Source: Paracoccaceae bacterium (GTDB taxonomy: Bacteria > Pseudomonadota > Alphaproteobacteria > Rhodobacterales > Rhodobacteraceae). Taken from it: a stretch of DNA of 64,000 bases. Made by a program: the position numbers and the translations under genes. Within the stretch, counting starts at the first letter, position 1. Every line of letters starts with the position of its first letter. Where the stretch lies: positions 1-64,000 of the forward strand of contig JAIOJF010000015.1 in the NCBI GenBank assembly GCA_019911965.1. The letters run 5' to 3'. The notes beneath the pieces are model-generated. The model did no database searches and was not told the origin of the DNA. It was given only the letters and a program-made list of their open reading frames with translations. Positions 1-9,171 of this stretch are shown here, in pieces.

Positions 1-41
1 GCCAGTAGCGAAAGCGCAGCGGTGTCGTTATTGTTCGTCAT
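1..41 (-). CDS. start of an unidentified gene, cut by the window edge
   Basis: An ATG at 41 (reading leftwards) is preceded by AAGGAG at good spacing, and 13 codons (MTNNNDTAALSLL) remain open to the edge. The polar N-terminus is too short to name. It follows the sugar-binding-protein relic at 89-235 on the same strand, where sugar ABC operons usually carry a permease gene, so a transport component is possible. That is inference from position only. Confidence 0.5.
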   Translation of the reverse strand, partial: MTNNNDTAALSLL

Positions 42-88
42 AGCGTGATCTCCTTGGCGGTTGCTGCCGCCTGTTGGGTGGGTTCAAG

Positions 89-235
89 TCACCCGGAGAT
101 TACGCCACCTTCAAATTTCCACCACCTTCGCGACACGACCTTCACGGTGGCAATCACCAGGTTATCGGCAAGTGCGCCACTGGCGGTCACGAGGGCCATG
201 GCCGTGGCGGCGTAGAGAGAGTTTGAGAATGGCAT
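89..235 (-). pseudogene. relic of a sugar ABC transporter substrate-binding protein (signal peptide only)
   Basis: The 48-codon frame starts at an ATG with AGGAGG ten bases upstream. It opens with a convincing signal peptide (about residues 1-23, ending ASGALA) and then DNLVIATV, which looks like the first strand of a periplasmic solute-binding protein. After that the frame becomes basic and aromatic (VKVVSRRWWKFEGG) and stops, although such proteins normally have 400 or more residues. I read it as a gene that lost nearly all its body by internal deletion, leaving the promoter, ribosome site and export signal. The adjacent LacI gene and the candidate operator at 307-320 fit a former sugar-uptake operon. 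A genuine small exported peptide is a less likely alternative. Confidence 0.55.
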
Positions 236-306
236 CCGAATGAGTCCTCCTGGTTGGATGATGGGTGTCACACTAGCTGTATATATGACGCGAAGTCAAT
301 TAAAAA

Positions 307-320
307 TTTGCGCGCGTAAA
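307..320. promoter_or_regulatory. candidate LacI-family operator
   Basis: TTTGCGCGCGTAAA is symmetric except for one base pair (TTT-N-CGCGCG-N-AAA). It lies between the lacI-type gene and the start of the binding-protein relic, in an AT-rich stretch. A close match, ATTGCGCGCGATAA, lies just upstream of the lacI-type gene itself at 1407-1420. LacI proteins bind palindromes with a central CG, so autoregulation plus control of the downstream sugar operon is a reasonable inference. Confidence 0.45.
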
Positions 321-351
321 AATAAATAGGAACGGGCGTATTGTCAGGAAC

Positions 352-1383
352 TTAGGCGGATTCCCGCATGATCAATCGCCCCTCAAAGACGGTTTCGGAG
401 CGGCTGCCCAGTCGTTTCTCGTTCTCCAGCATCTCGAACAGCTCGCTTACCGCGCGATTCGCGATAGCTTCGTAATCCTGTGCGATGGTGGTCAGTGGCG
501 GGCAGGTGAAGCGCGAAAACGGATGATCGTCATGACCGGCAATCCGGATATCGCATTCCTCGCCATGCCCGACCCGCAGGCCGAGGCCATAGGCCGCAGA
601 CAACATGCCGATCGCCAGCCGGTCGTTGCTGCACAGTATGGTATTGGTGCTGAACGCCCTGGCGGACAGAAACCGCCCGCCCTCGGTGCTGCCGATCTCC
701 TCGAAATTCCAGCCGGCACCCTCGGCCTGGAGGATGTCCGGGGTTTGACCGTGGCGTTCCATGCTGGCGATATAGGCCGCCCGGCGTTTGTTGGCGTTCG
801 GGTTGGTGGGCGATTTCATCTCGAAAAAACACGGCGGTTCGCCGCTGCGGCACAGGTATTCGACCATCAGGTCGACGCTCTGGAAATTGTCCGTGCCGAC
901 AAATGCCTGGCCGATATCGCTCATGTTGGCGTCAAACAGCACCAGCGGGAAATCTTCGTCAAACGCGCGTACTGCGTCCTTGTCCGACATACGCCCGAAA
1001 GGCGCGAGCAGAACCCCCGCCGGTTTCAGCGATCTGAGGGAAGCCAGATTGTCGCGCTCCATCGCGGGACTGCCGTGCGAACTGAGCAGAATGGGGCTGT
1101 AACCGGCTTTGATGCAGGCCAGTTCTACCCGCCGTCCGATTTCCGAAAAGAACGGGTCGGCGAGGTTCGGCACCACGACACCGATATTCTTGGTCGTGCG
1201 CCGGTTCTGGTTCATCGCGAAAACGTTGGGCTGATAGTCGTGTTTTTCCAGCGCGGCCTCAATCTTGGCCCGGGTGGAGGCACGCACGCTGTCCGGATCG
1301 TTGAAGTATTTTGAAACGGTCGGGCGGGAAATGCCGCTGACGGTCGCGAATTCTTCCATATTACGAATTTTCGGCTGACTCAT
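352..1383 (-). CDS. LacI-family transcriptional regulator
   Basis: The 343-residue length is typical of the LacI family. Residues about 9-30 form the DNA-binding helix-turn-helix (FATVSGISRPTVSKYFNDP), followed by a hinge helix near 45-60. From about 65 (IGVVVPNLADPFFSEIG) it has the periplasmic-binding-protein-like effector domain. The ATG at 1383 has AGGT upstream and matches the family N-terminus. It is the last regulator in the minus-strand sugar cluster and lies upstream of the binding-protein relic, so it probably senses a sugar or sugar phosphate and represses uptake or ED genes. The ligand cannot be read from sequence; an alpha-glucoside regulator such as AglR is one possibility. Confidence 0.85.
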   Translation of the reverse strand: MSQPKIRNMEEFATVSGISRPTVSKYFNDPDSVRASTRAKIEAALEKHDYQPNVFAMNQNRRTTKNIGVVVPNLADPFFSEIGRRVELACIKAGYSPILLSSHGSPAMERDNLASLRSLKPAGVLLAPFGRMSDKDAVRAFDEDFPLVLFDANMSDIGQAFVGTDNFQSVDLMVEYLCRSGEPPCFFEMKSPTNPNANKRRAAYIASMERHGQTPDILQAEGAGWNFEEIGSTEGGRFLSARAFSTNTILCSNDRLAIGMLSAAYGLGLRVGHGEECDIRIAGHDDHPFSRFTCPPLTTIAQDYEAIANRAVSELFEMLENEKRLGSRSETVFEGRLIMRESA

Positions 1384-1406
1384 TTTGACACCTGCAGATT
1401 ATTACA

Positions 1407-1420
1407 ATTGCGCGCGATAA
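1407..1420. promoter_or_regulatory. candidate LacI-family operator upstream of the lacI-type gene
   Basis: ATTGCGCGCGATAA lies 24 bases before the regulator's start codon and shares TTGCGCGCG plus an AT-rich flank with the site at 307-320. It is less symmetric than that one. The 192-base gap between pgi and the regulator (1384-1575) holds no other recognisable element. Confidence 0.4.
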
Positions 1421-1575
1421 TTTCCGTAAAGGTAAAGGGACCGGGGGGAAATCGTCAAGGCGATATGTAATACAGACAGCCCCGTAGCGCCGGAGGGCGG
1501 CGTCGGAGCGGATGCGACATAGTCCATCTGGCGGCATTGGATGCGGGTCAGTGTCTGTGTCGGAAAAGAACCTGG

Positions 1576-3183
1576 TCAGGCCGACAATTTGGCGAGCAGC
1601 CCCCGGGTCGATGCGTCCTTTGCGCCTGCATCGGCCCCCCGAACCATCGGCAGAAGAGCACCCGCCAGTTCCTTGCCCAGTTCAACCCCCCATTGATCGA
1701 AGGAGTTTATGCCCCAGATCGCCCCTTCGACGAACACCCTGTGCTCATACAGGGCGATGATCTGGCCCAGCACAAATGGTGTCAGCAGCGGATAAGCCAG
1801 CGTTAGTGACGGGCGATTGCCCGGGAATGTCCGTTGCTGCGCCTGCGCTTCCAGAGTGCCGCCGCTGGTGCCGATGCTCCTGGCGATGTCTCTGGCCTGA
1901 TCTAGCGACCGACCCACCATGAGTGCTTCCGACTGCGCCAGGCAGTTGGCTTTCAAAAGGTCATGATGGGCCTGCAATCCGGGCTCATGGCTTTGCGCCG
2001 CAATGAGAAATTCGGCCGGGATGACCTCGGTGCCCTGATGCAGCAATTGAAAGAACGCGTGCTGCCCGTTGGTCCCGGGCTCGCCCCAGACGATCGGTCC
2101 GGACGGGCGTGCAAGCGCCACGCCATCGCGCGACACGCGTTTGCCATTGCTCTCCATATCCAGTTGTTGCAGATAGGCGGGAAGCCGCGACAGCCGCTGG
2201 TCATAGGGCAGTACGGCCCGTGTCGCATATTTGCAGATATTGCGGTGCCAGATCCCGACCAGCCCCAGCAGGACCGGCAGGTTGCGTTCAGGCGGGGTGG
2301 TGCGGAAATGATTGTCCATCGCATGTCCGCCGGCCAGAAAGGCGCGGAAGTTCTCGGCCCCGACGGCAAGCATGATCGGCAGGCCGACCGGCCCCCAAAG
2401 CGAGTAGCGCCCGCCGACCCAATCGGCAAAACCGAACACGCGATCGGGATCAATGCCCATCATCGCGGTTTTTTCGCGGTTTGAGGAAACGGCGGCGAGG
2501 TGACCGGCGACTTCATCGCCGACACCGGCACGCAGCCAATCCAGCGCGGCCCTTGCGTTGGTCATTGTTTCGATGGTCGTGAACGTCTTGGAGGCGACGA
2601 TGACCAGCGTCGTTTCGGGGTCAAGATCGCGCAGGGTGTCGGTGATGTGGGCACCGTCGACATTGGACACGAAATGGCAGCGCGGGCCGACATGATAGGG
2701 CTTCAGCGCCAGCGTCGCCATGACCGGACCAAGGTCGGATCCGCCGATGCCGATGTTGACCACATCGGTAAACCGTTTGCCTGCCGGCGTGGAAATCGCG
2801 CCGCTGTGGATGTCCGCAACGAAGCGTTCCATGCGGGCGAGCGTGTCGGCAACCGCCGGACGGACGTCCTCGCCATCGACGATCAGGGGGGTCGTGTCGC
2901 TGGCCCGCAGGGCGGTGTGCAGGACGGCGCGTCCTTCGCTGGTGTTGATCTTCCGCCCGGCAAACATGGCATCGCGCTGCGCGGCGACCTGCGCGTGTGC
3001 CGCCAGGTCGATCAGCAGCGCCAGTGCTTCCGGGTCGATGTTGGTCTTGGAGAAGTCCAGCAGCAGACCGTCGGTTTCCGCCGAGAAGGCCGCGAACCGG
3101 CCTGCGTTATCGAACAGCGAAAGGATCGGTCGGTCTTTCCGCGCCGCGTGATGGTTTTCCAGTTTCTGCCAGATGTCGCTCAT
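1576..3183 (-). CDS. pgi: glucose-6-phosphate isomerase
   Basis: Interconverts glucose-6-P and fructose-6-P. This lets fructose-6-P from the neighbouring fructokinase enter the ED pathway and links to glycogen metabolism. The 535-residue protein carries GIGGSDLGP in the sugar-phosphate-binding fold, the first family signature ([11 protein letters not shown]) and the second near the C-terminus ([10 protein letters not shown]). The chosen start (MSDIWQKLE) overlaps the eda stop as ATGA; the upstream in-frame extension resembles no known PGI sequence. It is the last enzyme gene of the zwf-edd-eda-pgi run. Confidence 0.96.
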   Translation of the reverse strand: MSDIWQKLENHHAARKDRPILSLFDNAGRFAAFSAETDGLLLDFSKTNIDPEALALLIDLAAHAQVAAQRDAMFAGRKINTSEGRAVLHTALRASDTTPLIVDGEDVRPAVADTLARMERFVADIHSGAISTPAGKRFTDVVNIGIGGSDLGPVMATLALKPYHVGPRCHFVSNVDGAHITDTLRDLDPETTLVIVASKTFTTIETMTNARAALDWLRAGVGDEVAGHLAAVSSNREKTAMMGIDPDRVFGFADWVGGRYSLWGPVGLPIMLAVGAENFRAFLAGGHAMDNHFRTTPPERNLPVLLGLVGIWHRNICKYATRAVLPYDQRLSRLPAYLQQLDMESNGKRVSRDGVALARPSGPIVWGEPGTNGQHAFFQLLHQGTEVIPAEFLIAAQSHEPGLQAHHDLLKANCLAQSEALMVGRSLDQARDIARSIGTSGGTLEAQAQQRTFPGNRPSLTLAYPLLTPFVLGQIIALYEHRVFVEGAIWGINSFDQWGVELGKELAGALLPMVRGADAGAKDASTRGLLAKLSA

Positions 3184-3833
3184 GACTTGGTTCCCAGTTT
3201 CGAGGCGGCGCGCGCCAGCCCGGTGATCCTTGCCCATTGTCCGGACGCGATCAGGTCTTTCGGCGCGACCCAACTGCCCCCGGCGCATAGCACGTTGTCG
3301 AGGCGCAGGTAGCTGTCGGCATTGTCGGGGTTGACCCCGCCGGTCGGGCAAAATGCGATCTGCGGTAATGGTGCGCCAAGGGCCTTGAGCGCCGGGGCAC
3401 CGCCCGAAGTTTCGGCCGGGAAGAATTTCAGCATGTCGTAGCCACGCGCAAGAAGCCGCATGGCTTCGCTGGCAGTTGCGGCACCGGGCAGAAGCGGCAG
3501 GCCTTCGGCCTCGCAGGCGGCGAGCAATTCCTCCGTCGCGCCGGGGGAAACGCCGAAAGTCGCACCGGCCGCTTTCGCTGCGCGCACGTCCTCGGGTGTC
3601 ACCAGCGTTCCGGCGCCGACATGCCCGCCGGGCACCTGCGACATGGCGCGGATGGCGTCCAGCGCCGCCGGTGTGCGCAGCGTGACTTCAAGGGCTGGCA
3701 GGCCGCCCGAGATCAGGGCTTCGGCCAGCGGCGCGGCGGTTGCCGCGTCTTCGATCACCAGAACCGGCAGGATCGGCGCCAGGGCACAAATTGCGCGTGT
3801 CTGGCGGGACGCCTCTGCGGGGGAAATCCTCAT
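3180..3833 (-). CDS. eda: 2-dehydro-3-deoxy-phosphogluconate (KDPG) aldolase
   Basis: Cleaves KDPG to pyruvate and glyceraldehyde-3-P, the last step of the ED pathway. In this 217-residue protein Glu49 (ALEVTLRTP) and Lys136 ([10 protein letters not shown]) match the catalytic Glu and the Schiff-base Lys of the class I KDPG/KHG aldolase family; [12 protein letters not shown] is also conserved. The start MRISPAEAS has GGAGA upstream and follows the edd stop by one base. The stop overlaps pgi. Confidence 0.96.
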   Translation of the reverse strand: MRISPAEASRQTRAICALAPILPVLVIEDAATAAPLAEALISGGLPALEVTLRTPAALDAIRAMSQVPGGHVGAGTLVTPEDVRAAKAAGATFGVSPGATEELLAACEAEGLPLLPGAATASEAMRLLARGYDMLKFFPAETSGGAPALKALGAPLPQIAFCPTGGVNPDNADSYLRLDNVLCAGGSWVAPKDLIASGQWARITGLARAASKLGTKS

Positions 3834-3834
3834 G

Positions 3835-5643
3835 TCAGTCTCCAAAAACCGTTGCGCCGGTATCGGCGGACCCAACAATGTTTCGGAACGCGGCGAACAA
3901 TTCGCGCCCGGTTCCGGCATGATTGCCGCGCAGGTCGGCCTGTGCCGCGGGTCGTGCAAGAACGCCCGGTGTCAGAATGTCAAGCACGCCGGTCTTGGCA
4001 TCGACGCGCAGCAGATCGCCATCGCGCAACCGGGCAATCGGGCCGCCGTCCAGTGCTTCGGGGCAGACATGGATCGCGGCGGGCACCTTGCCGGAAGCGC
4101 CGGACATGCGCCCGTCGGTGACCAGGGCGACTTTCTGACCGCGGCCCTGCAGGATCGACAGGAGCGGCGTCAGGCTGTGGAGTTCCGGCATGCCATTGGC
4201 CCTTGGCCCCTGAAACCGCACCACGACGATGACATCGCCGGTCAGCTCGCCGGCCTTGAACGCGGATTTGACCGCGTCCTGATCGTCGAAGACACGCGCC
4301 GGGGCCTCGATCACGTGATGTTCGGGCGCGACGGCGGAGACTTTGATAACCGCCGTCCCCAGCGAGCCGGCCAGGCGTTTCAGGCCGCCGGTGGGCTGAA
4401 ACGGATCGTTTGCAGACCGCAGGATCTTGTCGTTCAGGCTTTTGCCGGAGCCTTTCTGCCAGACCAGATCGCCGTCTATCAACCTGGGCTCGAAGGTATA
4501 ATGTTCAAGCCCCTCGCCGCCGACGGTCCTGGTGTCGGGATGCAGCAACCCGGCCCTGAGCAGATCGCCGATCATGTAGCCAAGCCCCCCCGCAGCATGG
4601 AAATGGTTCACATCCGCCAGCCCGTTGGGATAGACCCGCGCCATCAGCGGCGTCACCTCCGACAGGTCGGAGAAATCTTCCCAGTCGATGACGATGCCTC
4701 CGGCGCGTGCCATGGCCACCAGGTGGATCAGCAGGTTGGTTGACCCGCCGGTGGCGTTCAGGCCGACAATGCCGTTCACGAAGGCCTTTTCATCGAGGAT
4801 GTCGCAAACCGGCGTATAGGAATTGCCCAGCGCGCTCAGCGATAATGCGCGTTTGGCACCTTCCCGGGTCAACGCTTCGCGCAAGGCGGTGCCCGGGGTC
4901 ACAAAGCTGGCGCCTGGCAGGTGCAACCCCATGAATTCCATCAGCATCTGATTGGTGTTTGCAGTCCCGTAGAAGGTGCAGGTGCCGGGGCCATGATAGG
5001 CCGCCATTTCCGCCGCCATCAGCGCATCGCGCCCGACCTCGCCTGCGGCGAATTGTTGCCGGATTCTGGATTTTTCATCATTGGTCAGGCCGCTGGTCAT
5101 CGGCCCGGCGGGCAGGAACACGGCAGGCAAATGGCCGAAGGCCTGCGCCGCGATCACCAGGCCCGGCACGATCTTGTCGCACACCCCGAGGAACACGGCG
5201 GCGTCAAACGTGTTGTGCGACAGGGCTACGGCGGCGGCCAGGGCGATGACATCGCGAGAAAACAGGCTCAACTCCATGCCTGCCTCGCCCTGTGTGACAC
5301 CATCGCACATCGCCGGTACGCCGCCGGCGACCTGAGCCGTGCCACCGGCCTCGCGTGCGGCCTGGCGGATCAGGTCGGGAAAATTCTCGAACGGCTGATG
5401 CGCCGACAGCATGTCGTTATAGGCGGTGATGATCCCGAGGTTTCCCGCCGTTTGCGCCGCCAGCCGCGACTTGTCCGCACCCGAGGCGGCATAGGCATGG
5501 GCCTGCCCGCTGCAGGACAGATGCGCCCGCGCCGGACCATCGGCGCGAGCCTTGTCCATGCGATCCAGATACGGTTTGCGGCTGGCTTCGCTGCGGGCGA
5601 TGATGCGGTCGGTGACCCGTGTCAGCGTGGCATTCAGTTTCAT
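3835..5643 (-). CDS. edd: phosphogluconate dehydratase
   Basis: Dehydrates 6-phosphogluconate to KDPG, the committed ED step. The 602-residue protein belongs to the IlvD/Edd Fe-S dehydratases: [17 protein letters not shown] near the N-terminus, AMCDGVTQG and GVCDKIVPG supply the conserved cluster-region cysteines. I chose the start [11 protein letters not shown], which has AAGGG nine bases upstream and matches the family start. An ATG six codons earlier (at 5661) overlaps the zwf stop as ATGA and is also possible. It is co-directional and tightly coupled with zwf and eda. Confidence 0.95.
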   Translation of the reverse strand: MKLNATLTRVTDRIIARSEASRKPYLDRMDKARADGPARAHLSCSGQAHAYAASGADKSRLAAQTAGNLGIITAYNDMLSAHQPFENFPDLIRQAAREAGGTAQVAGGVPAMCDGVTQGEAGMELSLFSRDVIALAAAVALSHNTFDAAVFLGVCDKIVPGLVIAAQAFGHLPAVFLPAGPMTSGLTNDEKSRIRQQFAAGEVGRDALMAAEMAAYHGPGTCTFYGTANTNQMLMEFMGLHLPGASFVTPGTALREALTREGAKRALSLSALGNSYTPVCDILDEKAFVNGIVGLNATGGSTNLLIHLVAMARAGGIVIDWEDFSDLSEVTPLMARVYPNGLADVNHFHAAGGLGYMIGDLLRAGLLHPDTRTVGGEGLEHYTFEPRLIDGDLVWQKGSGKSLNDKILRSANDPFQPTGGLKRLAGSLGTAVIKVSAVAPEHHVIEAPARVFDDQDAVKSAFKAGELTGDVIVVVRFQGPRANGMPELHSLTPLLSILQGRGQKVALVTDGRMSGASGKVPAAIHVCPEALDGGPIARLRDGDLLRVDAKTGVLDILTPGVLARPAAQADLRGNHAGTGRELFAAFRNIVGSADTGATVFGD

Positions 5644-5657
5644 GTGATTATCGCCCT

Positions 5658-7106
5658 TCATCCAATCTCGCGCCAGCGACGGCCGTCGCGGTGCAGCAGC
5701 ATCAATGCATCTTCCGGCCCGGAGCTTCCCGGGTCATAGGGTGCGGGCGCCAGCGCCGCATCTTCCCAACCGTCGATGATCGGGTCGGCCCAAGCCCAGG
5801 CCGCCTCGACCTCGTCGCCGCGCATGAACAGCGTCTGGTCGCCTCGGATCACATCCATGATCAGGCGTTCATAGGCATCCTGCGGCTCGCTATGCTCTTC
5901 CAGCAGGTCGGCGAATGTCATGTCAAGATTGACCTCGGCCAGACGAAAGCCGCCGGGGCCGGGTTCCTTGATCGTGTTGCGCAGCGTGATGCCTTCGTCC
6001 GGTTGCAGGCGAATGATCATCGCATTGCCGCGCCGGTTCGCCATATCCGGGAAGATCATGTGCGGCGGGTCGCGAAACACCACGGCGATCTCCGAGGTCC
6101 GCGCCCGCAGCTTCTTGCCGGTGCGCAGATAAAACGGCGTGCCGGCCCAGCGCCAGTTGCCGATATTCACCTTCAACGCCACAAAGCTCTCGGTCCTGCT
6201 CTTGGGGTTGCCCACGTGATCGAGATAGCCACCGGTGCCATTCTGGCCGCGATACCGGCCGCGCACGATATTGGATTGTGCCACCGGTTCAAGTGCCTCG
6301 ATCACCTTCAGTTTTTCGTCACGCACCGAGGACGGCTGGAATTTTGACGGTGGTTCCATCGCCGTGAGGCACAAAAGCTGCATCAGATGGTTCTGCACCA
6401 TGTCCCGCATCGCCCCCGAACGGTCATAATACTCGCCGCGCCCCTGGACGCCAAGGCTTTCGGCCACGGTGATCTGGACGTGGTCGATATGGGTCGCGTT
6501 CCACAAGGGCTCCCAAAGCGCATTGGCAAAGCGCAGCGCCATCAGGTTCTGCACGGTTTCCTTGCCCAGATAATGATCGATCCGGTAGATCTGGTGTTCC
6601 TCGAAACTGCGCCGCAGATCCGCATTGAGGGCCTTGGCCGTGGCCAGGTCGTGGCCAAAGGGTTTTTCCACGACGATCCTGCTTTGAGGTGTCGCGATCC
6701 CATGCGCGGTCAGCCGCGCAGCGATGTTGCCAAACAGCGACGGTGCAACCGAGAGATAAAAGGCTCGCACAGCTTCCGGCCGCATCAATTGCGCGAGGCG
6801 TTCCCAGCCCTTATCGCCGGTCGCATCGACACAGACATAGTGGATCTGACCGAGGAACCGCTCCAGAAGGTCGCTGTCTCCGGCAATTTGCGGCGCATGT
6901 TCGATCAGGCTCTGGCGTAACGTGTCGCGGAAGGCTGCATCGGTCATGTCGGAACGCGCCGCGCCGATGATGCGGGCCTCGGCAGGCATCTGGCCGACCG
7001 AAAAGCGGTGGAAAAGACCCGGCAGGATCTTGCGCCTGGACAAGTCGCCTGTCGCCCCGAAGACGACAAGGTCGAACACATCCACAGGAATGACTCGCGA
7101 GACCAT
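5658..7106 (-). CDS. zwf: glucose-6-phosphate 1-dehydrogenase
   Basis: Oxidises glucose-6-P to 6-phosphogluconolactone with NAD(P)+. The 482-residue protein has the nucleotide-binding GATGDLSRR at about 17-25 and the active-site RIDHYLGKE at about 175-183. The start MVSRVIPVD is four bases after the gap stop and matches the family better than the ATG 13 codons earlier inside gap. The next gene is edd; the lactonase gene pgl, often adjacent to zwf, is absent here and lies at 49672-50367. Confidence 0.96.
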   Translation of the reverse strand: MVSRVIPVDVFDLVVFGATGDLSRRKILPGLFHRFSVGQMPAEARIIGAARSDMTDAAFRDTLRQSLIEHAPQIAGDSDLLERFLGQIHYVCVDATGDKGWERLAQLMRPEAVRAFYLSVAPSLFGNIAARLTAHGIATPQSRIVVEKPFGHDLATAKALNADLRRSFEEHQIYRIDHYLGKETVQNLMALRFANALWEPLWNATHIDHVQITVAESLGVQGRGEYYDRSGAMRDMVQNHLMQLLCLTAMEPPSKFQPSSVRDEKLKVIEALEPVAQSNIVRGRYRGQNGTGGYLDHVGNPKSRTESFVALKVNIGNWRWAGTPFYLRTGKKLRARTSEIAVVFRDPPHMIFPDMANRRGNAMIIRLQPDEGITLRNTIKEPGPGGFRLAEVNLDMTFADLLEEHSEPQDAYERLIMDVIRGDQTLFMRGDEVEAAWAWADPIIDGWEDAALAPAPYDPGSSGPEDALMLLHRDGRRWREIG

Positions 7107-7110
7107 GTCT

Positions 7111-8142
7111 CTAGCCGGCCAGTTGCATCGGGTTCTGTTCGGCAAGCATTTGCCCCATCCTTCGCCCGGTGTCGATCATCCGGTTGGAAAAGCCCCATTC
7201 GTTGTCATACCAGCTGACCACGCGCACCATGCCGCCCTCGGTGACCTTGGTCTGCGCCGCGGCGAAGCAGGACGAATGTGCGTCGTGATTGAAATCGATC
7301 GATACCAGCGGATCTTCTTCATACGAGAGGATCCCGGCCAGTTCCCCGGCGGCGGCCTCGGCCATCGCGGCGTTGACCGCTTCGGCGGTAGCGGGTCGGT
7401 CCGGCAAGAAGCACAGATCGACCATGGACACATTCGGCGTCGGCACCCGCACAGCCGATCCTTCCAGCTTGCCCGCCAGTTGCGGCAGCACCAGTGATAT
7501 TGCCCTGGCCGCGCCGGTGGATGTCGGCACCATCGACACCGACGCCGCCCGGGCGCGGTAGAGATCCTTGTGGTTGGCATCGTGGCTGGGCTGATCGCCG
7601 GTGAAGGCGTGGATTGTCGTCATGTAGCCGGTACGGATGCCAAAGGCGCGGTCCAGCACCATCGCCACAGGTGCCAGACAATTGGTGGTGCAGGACGCGT
7701 TGGATACCACCAGGTCGTCGGCGCGCAGATCCCCATGATTGACGCCGTAGACCACGGTACGGTCAGCATCCTTGCCGGGGGCCGAGATCAGTACCCTTTT
7801 GGAACCGTTTTCCAGATGCCGCAGGGCCTGATCGCGGGTGGTGAACAGGCCGGTGCATTCATAGGCAATATCGACATCCTGCCAGGGCAGATCCTCGGGG
7901 TTGCGGATCGAGGTCAGCCGGATGCGGCGGTTGCCGACGATCAGAGCGTCGCCATCCACCTGTACGGCGGTCTTCAGGCGGCCATGCACGGAATCGTATT
8001 TCAACAGATGCGCGATGGTTGCGGCCGGGGCCAGGTCATTGATTGCGACAACGTCGATATCCCTGTCCGCCCGTTCGATCAGGGCGCGCAGGACGCCGCG
8101 GCCAATACGCCCGAAGCCATTGATTGCAATGTTGGTTTTCAT
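7111..8142 (-). CDS. gap: glyceraldehyde-3-phosphate dehydrogenase, type I
   Basis: Oxidises the glyceraldehyde-3-P made by Eda. The 343-residue protein begins with the Rossmann motif INGFGRIGRG and has the catalytic Cys151 in SNASCTTNCLAP, with YDNEWGFSNR near the C-terminus. The Asp in VVAINDL, after the second strand, is compatible with NAD+ use. The start has GAGGACA upstream. Its place between fructokinase and zwf makes it the dedicated lower-branch enzyme of this ED operon; other gap copies may exist outside the window. Confidence 0.95.
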   Translation of the reverse strand: MKTNIAINGFGRIGRGVLRALIERADRDIDVVAINDLAPAATIAHLLKYDSVHGRLKTAVQVDGDALIVGNRRIRLTSIRNPEDLPWQDVDIAYECTGLFTTRDQALRHLENGSKRVLISAPGKDADRTVVYGVNHGDLRADDLVVSNASCTTNCLAPVAMVLDRAFGIRTGYMTTIHAFTGDQPSHDANHKDLYRARAASVSMVPTSTGAARAISLVLPQLAGKLEGSAVRVPTPNVSMVDLCFLPDRPATAEAVNAAMAEAAAGELAGILSYEEDPLVSIDFNHDAHSSCFAAAQTKVTEGGMVRVVSWYDNEWGFSNRMIDTGRRMGQMLAEQNPMQLAG

Positions 8143-8244
8143 TGTTGTGTCCTCATGCTGAGTATCGTGGGGCGCGACAGGCCGATCAGCCTGAAAGCGC
8201 TAGCATTTCGTGAAACGGAGTAACGGGCCGTCCTGTGTCATGGC

Positions 8245-9171
8245 TCAGAGTTCCTCGGCCCAGGGCGGGTTTGCGCCGGCGCGTGACACGGTGACCGCCG
8301 CGACACTGGCACCATGCGTCAGGGCCTTGGCCAGATCGTCGGCGGGCAGCGATCTCAGCCGTGATTTCTGCAACGCGCCCAACTCGTTAAGCCTGGCCAG
8401 AACGCCGGCATTGAACGTGTCGCCAGCGCCAACGGTATCGACGATCCTGACCCGCGCGGCAGGCACGGTCACTTCGGTTCCGTCGACCAGATAGCCGGTG
8501 GCCCCTTCGCCGCCGCGTGTCAGGATGACGACGCTTACCCCCGTGTCGAGTACGGCCTCGACTTTTTCCCTGAGCGACAGCGGTGCGGGCACCATCCAGT
8601 TCAGATCCTCGTCGGAAACCTTGACGATATCGGCCATCACCAGCATCCGGTCGAGCCGGGCGCGGTAGGCGTCGATGTCCTGAATGAATTGCGGGCGGAT
8701 GTTGGGGTCCATCATCACCGCGCGGTTCCGGCCTTCGCGCTGCAATAGGTCGGCATAGGTGTCAGCACCAGGCTCGCAGGCCAGGCTGATGCCGCCGAAA
8801 TACAGCGCGGAGACTTCCGGCGAAATGTCGGCAAGGTCTTCGCGGGCAAGCATCCGCCCGGCGGAGTTCTCGTCAAAGAACGAATAGGTCGCATGGCCGT
8901 TTTCCAGGCGCACAAAGGCCAAGGTCGTCGGACGTCCGGATGTAAAGACATGCGATGTGTCGACATGGCTGGCGACCAGCGCATCGGCCAGTTGCTGGCC
9001 GAACATGTCGCTGGACAGCCCCGTCAGCATGCCGGTTCGCACACCGAGACGGCCAAGGGAGATCGCCGTGTTGAACACCGCGCCACCCGCATAGGGGACG
9101 AACCCGTCGCGGCCGATGTCGGTCGGTGTGGGGATCATGTCTATGAGGGCTTCTCCGCAGCACAGGATCAT
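8245..9171 (-). CDS. PfkB-family sugar kinase, probable fructokinase
   Basis: The 308-residue protein has both PfkB signatures: YAGGAVFNTAISLGRLG at about 27-43 and DTVGAGDTFNAG at about 245-256, whose Asp251 is the expected catalytic base. MDPNIRP is also typical. The start overlaps the ROK regulator stop as ATGA, with the family-like N-terminus MILCCGEALIDM; a long upstream extension lies inside the ROK gene and is rejected. With pgi and zwf downstream, fructose phosphorylation is the likely role. Other PfkB substrates (2-keto-3-deoxygluconate, ribose) are possible but would not need pgi. A 102-base gap to gap holds a weak CAGGC/GCCTG hairpin at 8178-8193. Confidence 0.85.
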   Translation of the reverse strand: MILCCGEALIDMIPTPTDIGRDGFVPYAGGAVFNTAISLGRLGVRTGMLTGLSSDMFGQQLADALVASHVDTSHVFTSGRPTTLAFVRLENGHATYSFFDENSAGRMLAREDLADISPEVSALYFGGISLACEPGADTYADLLQREGRNRAVMMDPNIRPQFIQDIDAYRARLDRMLVMADIVKVSDEDLNWMVPAPLSLREKVEAVLDTGVSVVILTRGGEGATGYLVDGTEVTVPAARVRIVDTVGAGDTFNAGVLARLNELGALQKSRLRSLPADDLAKALTHGASVAAVTVSRAGANPPWAEEL

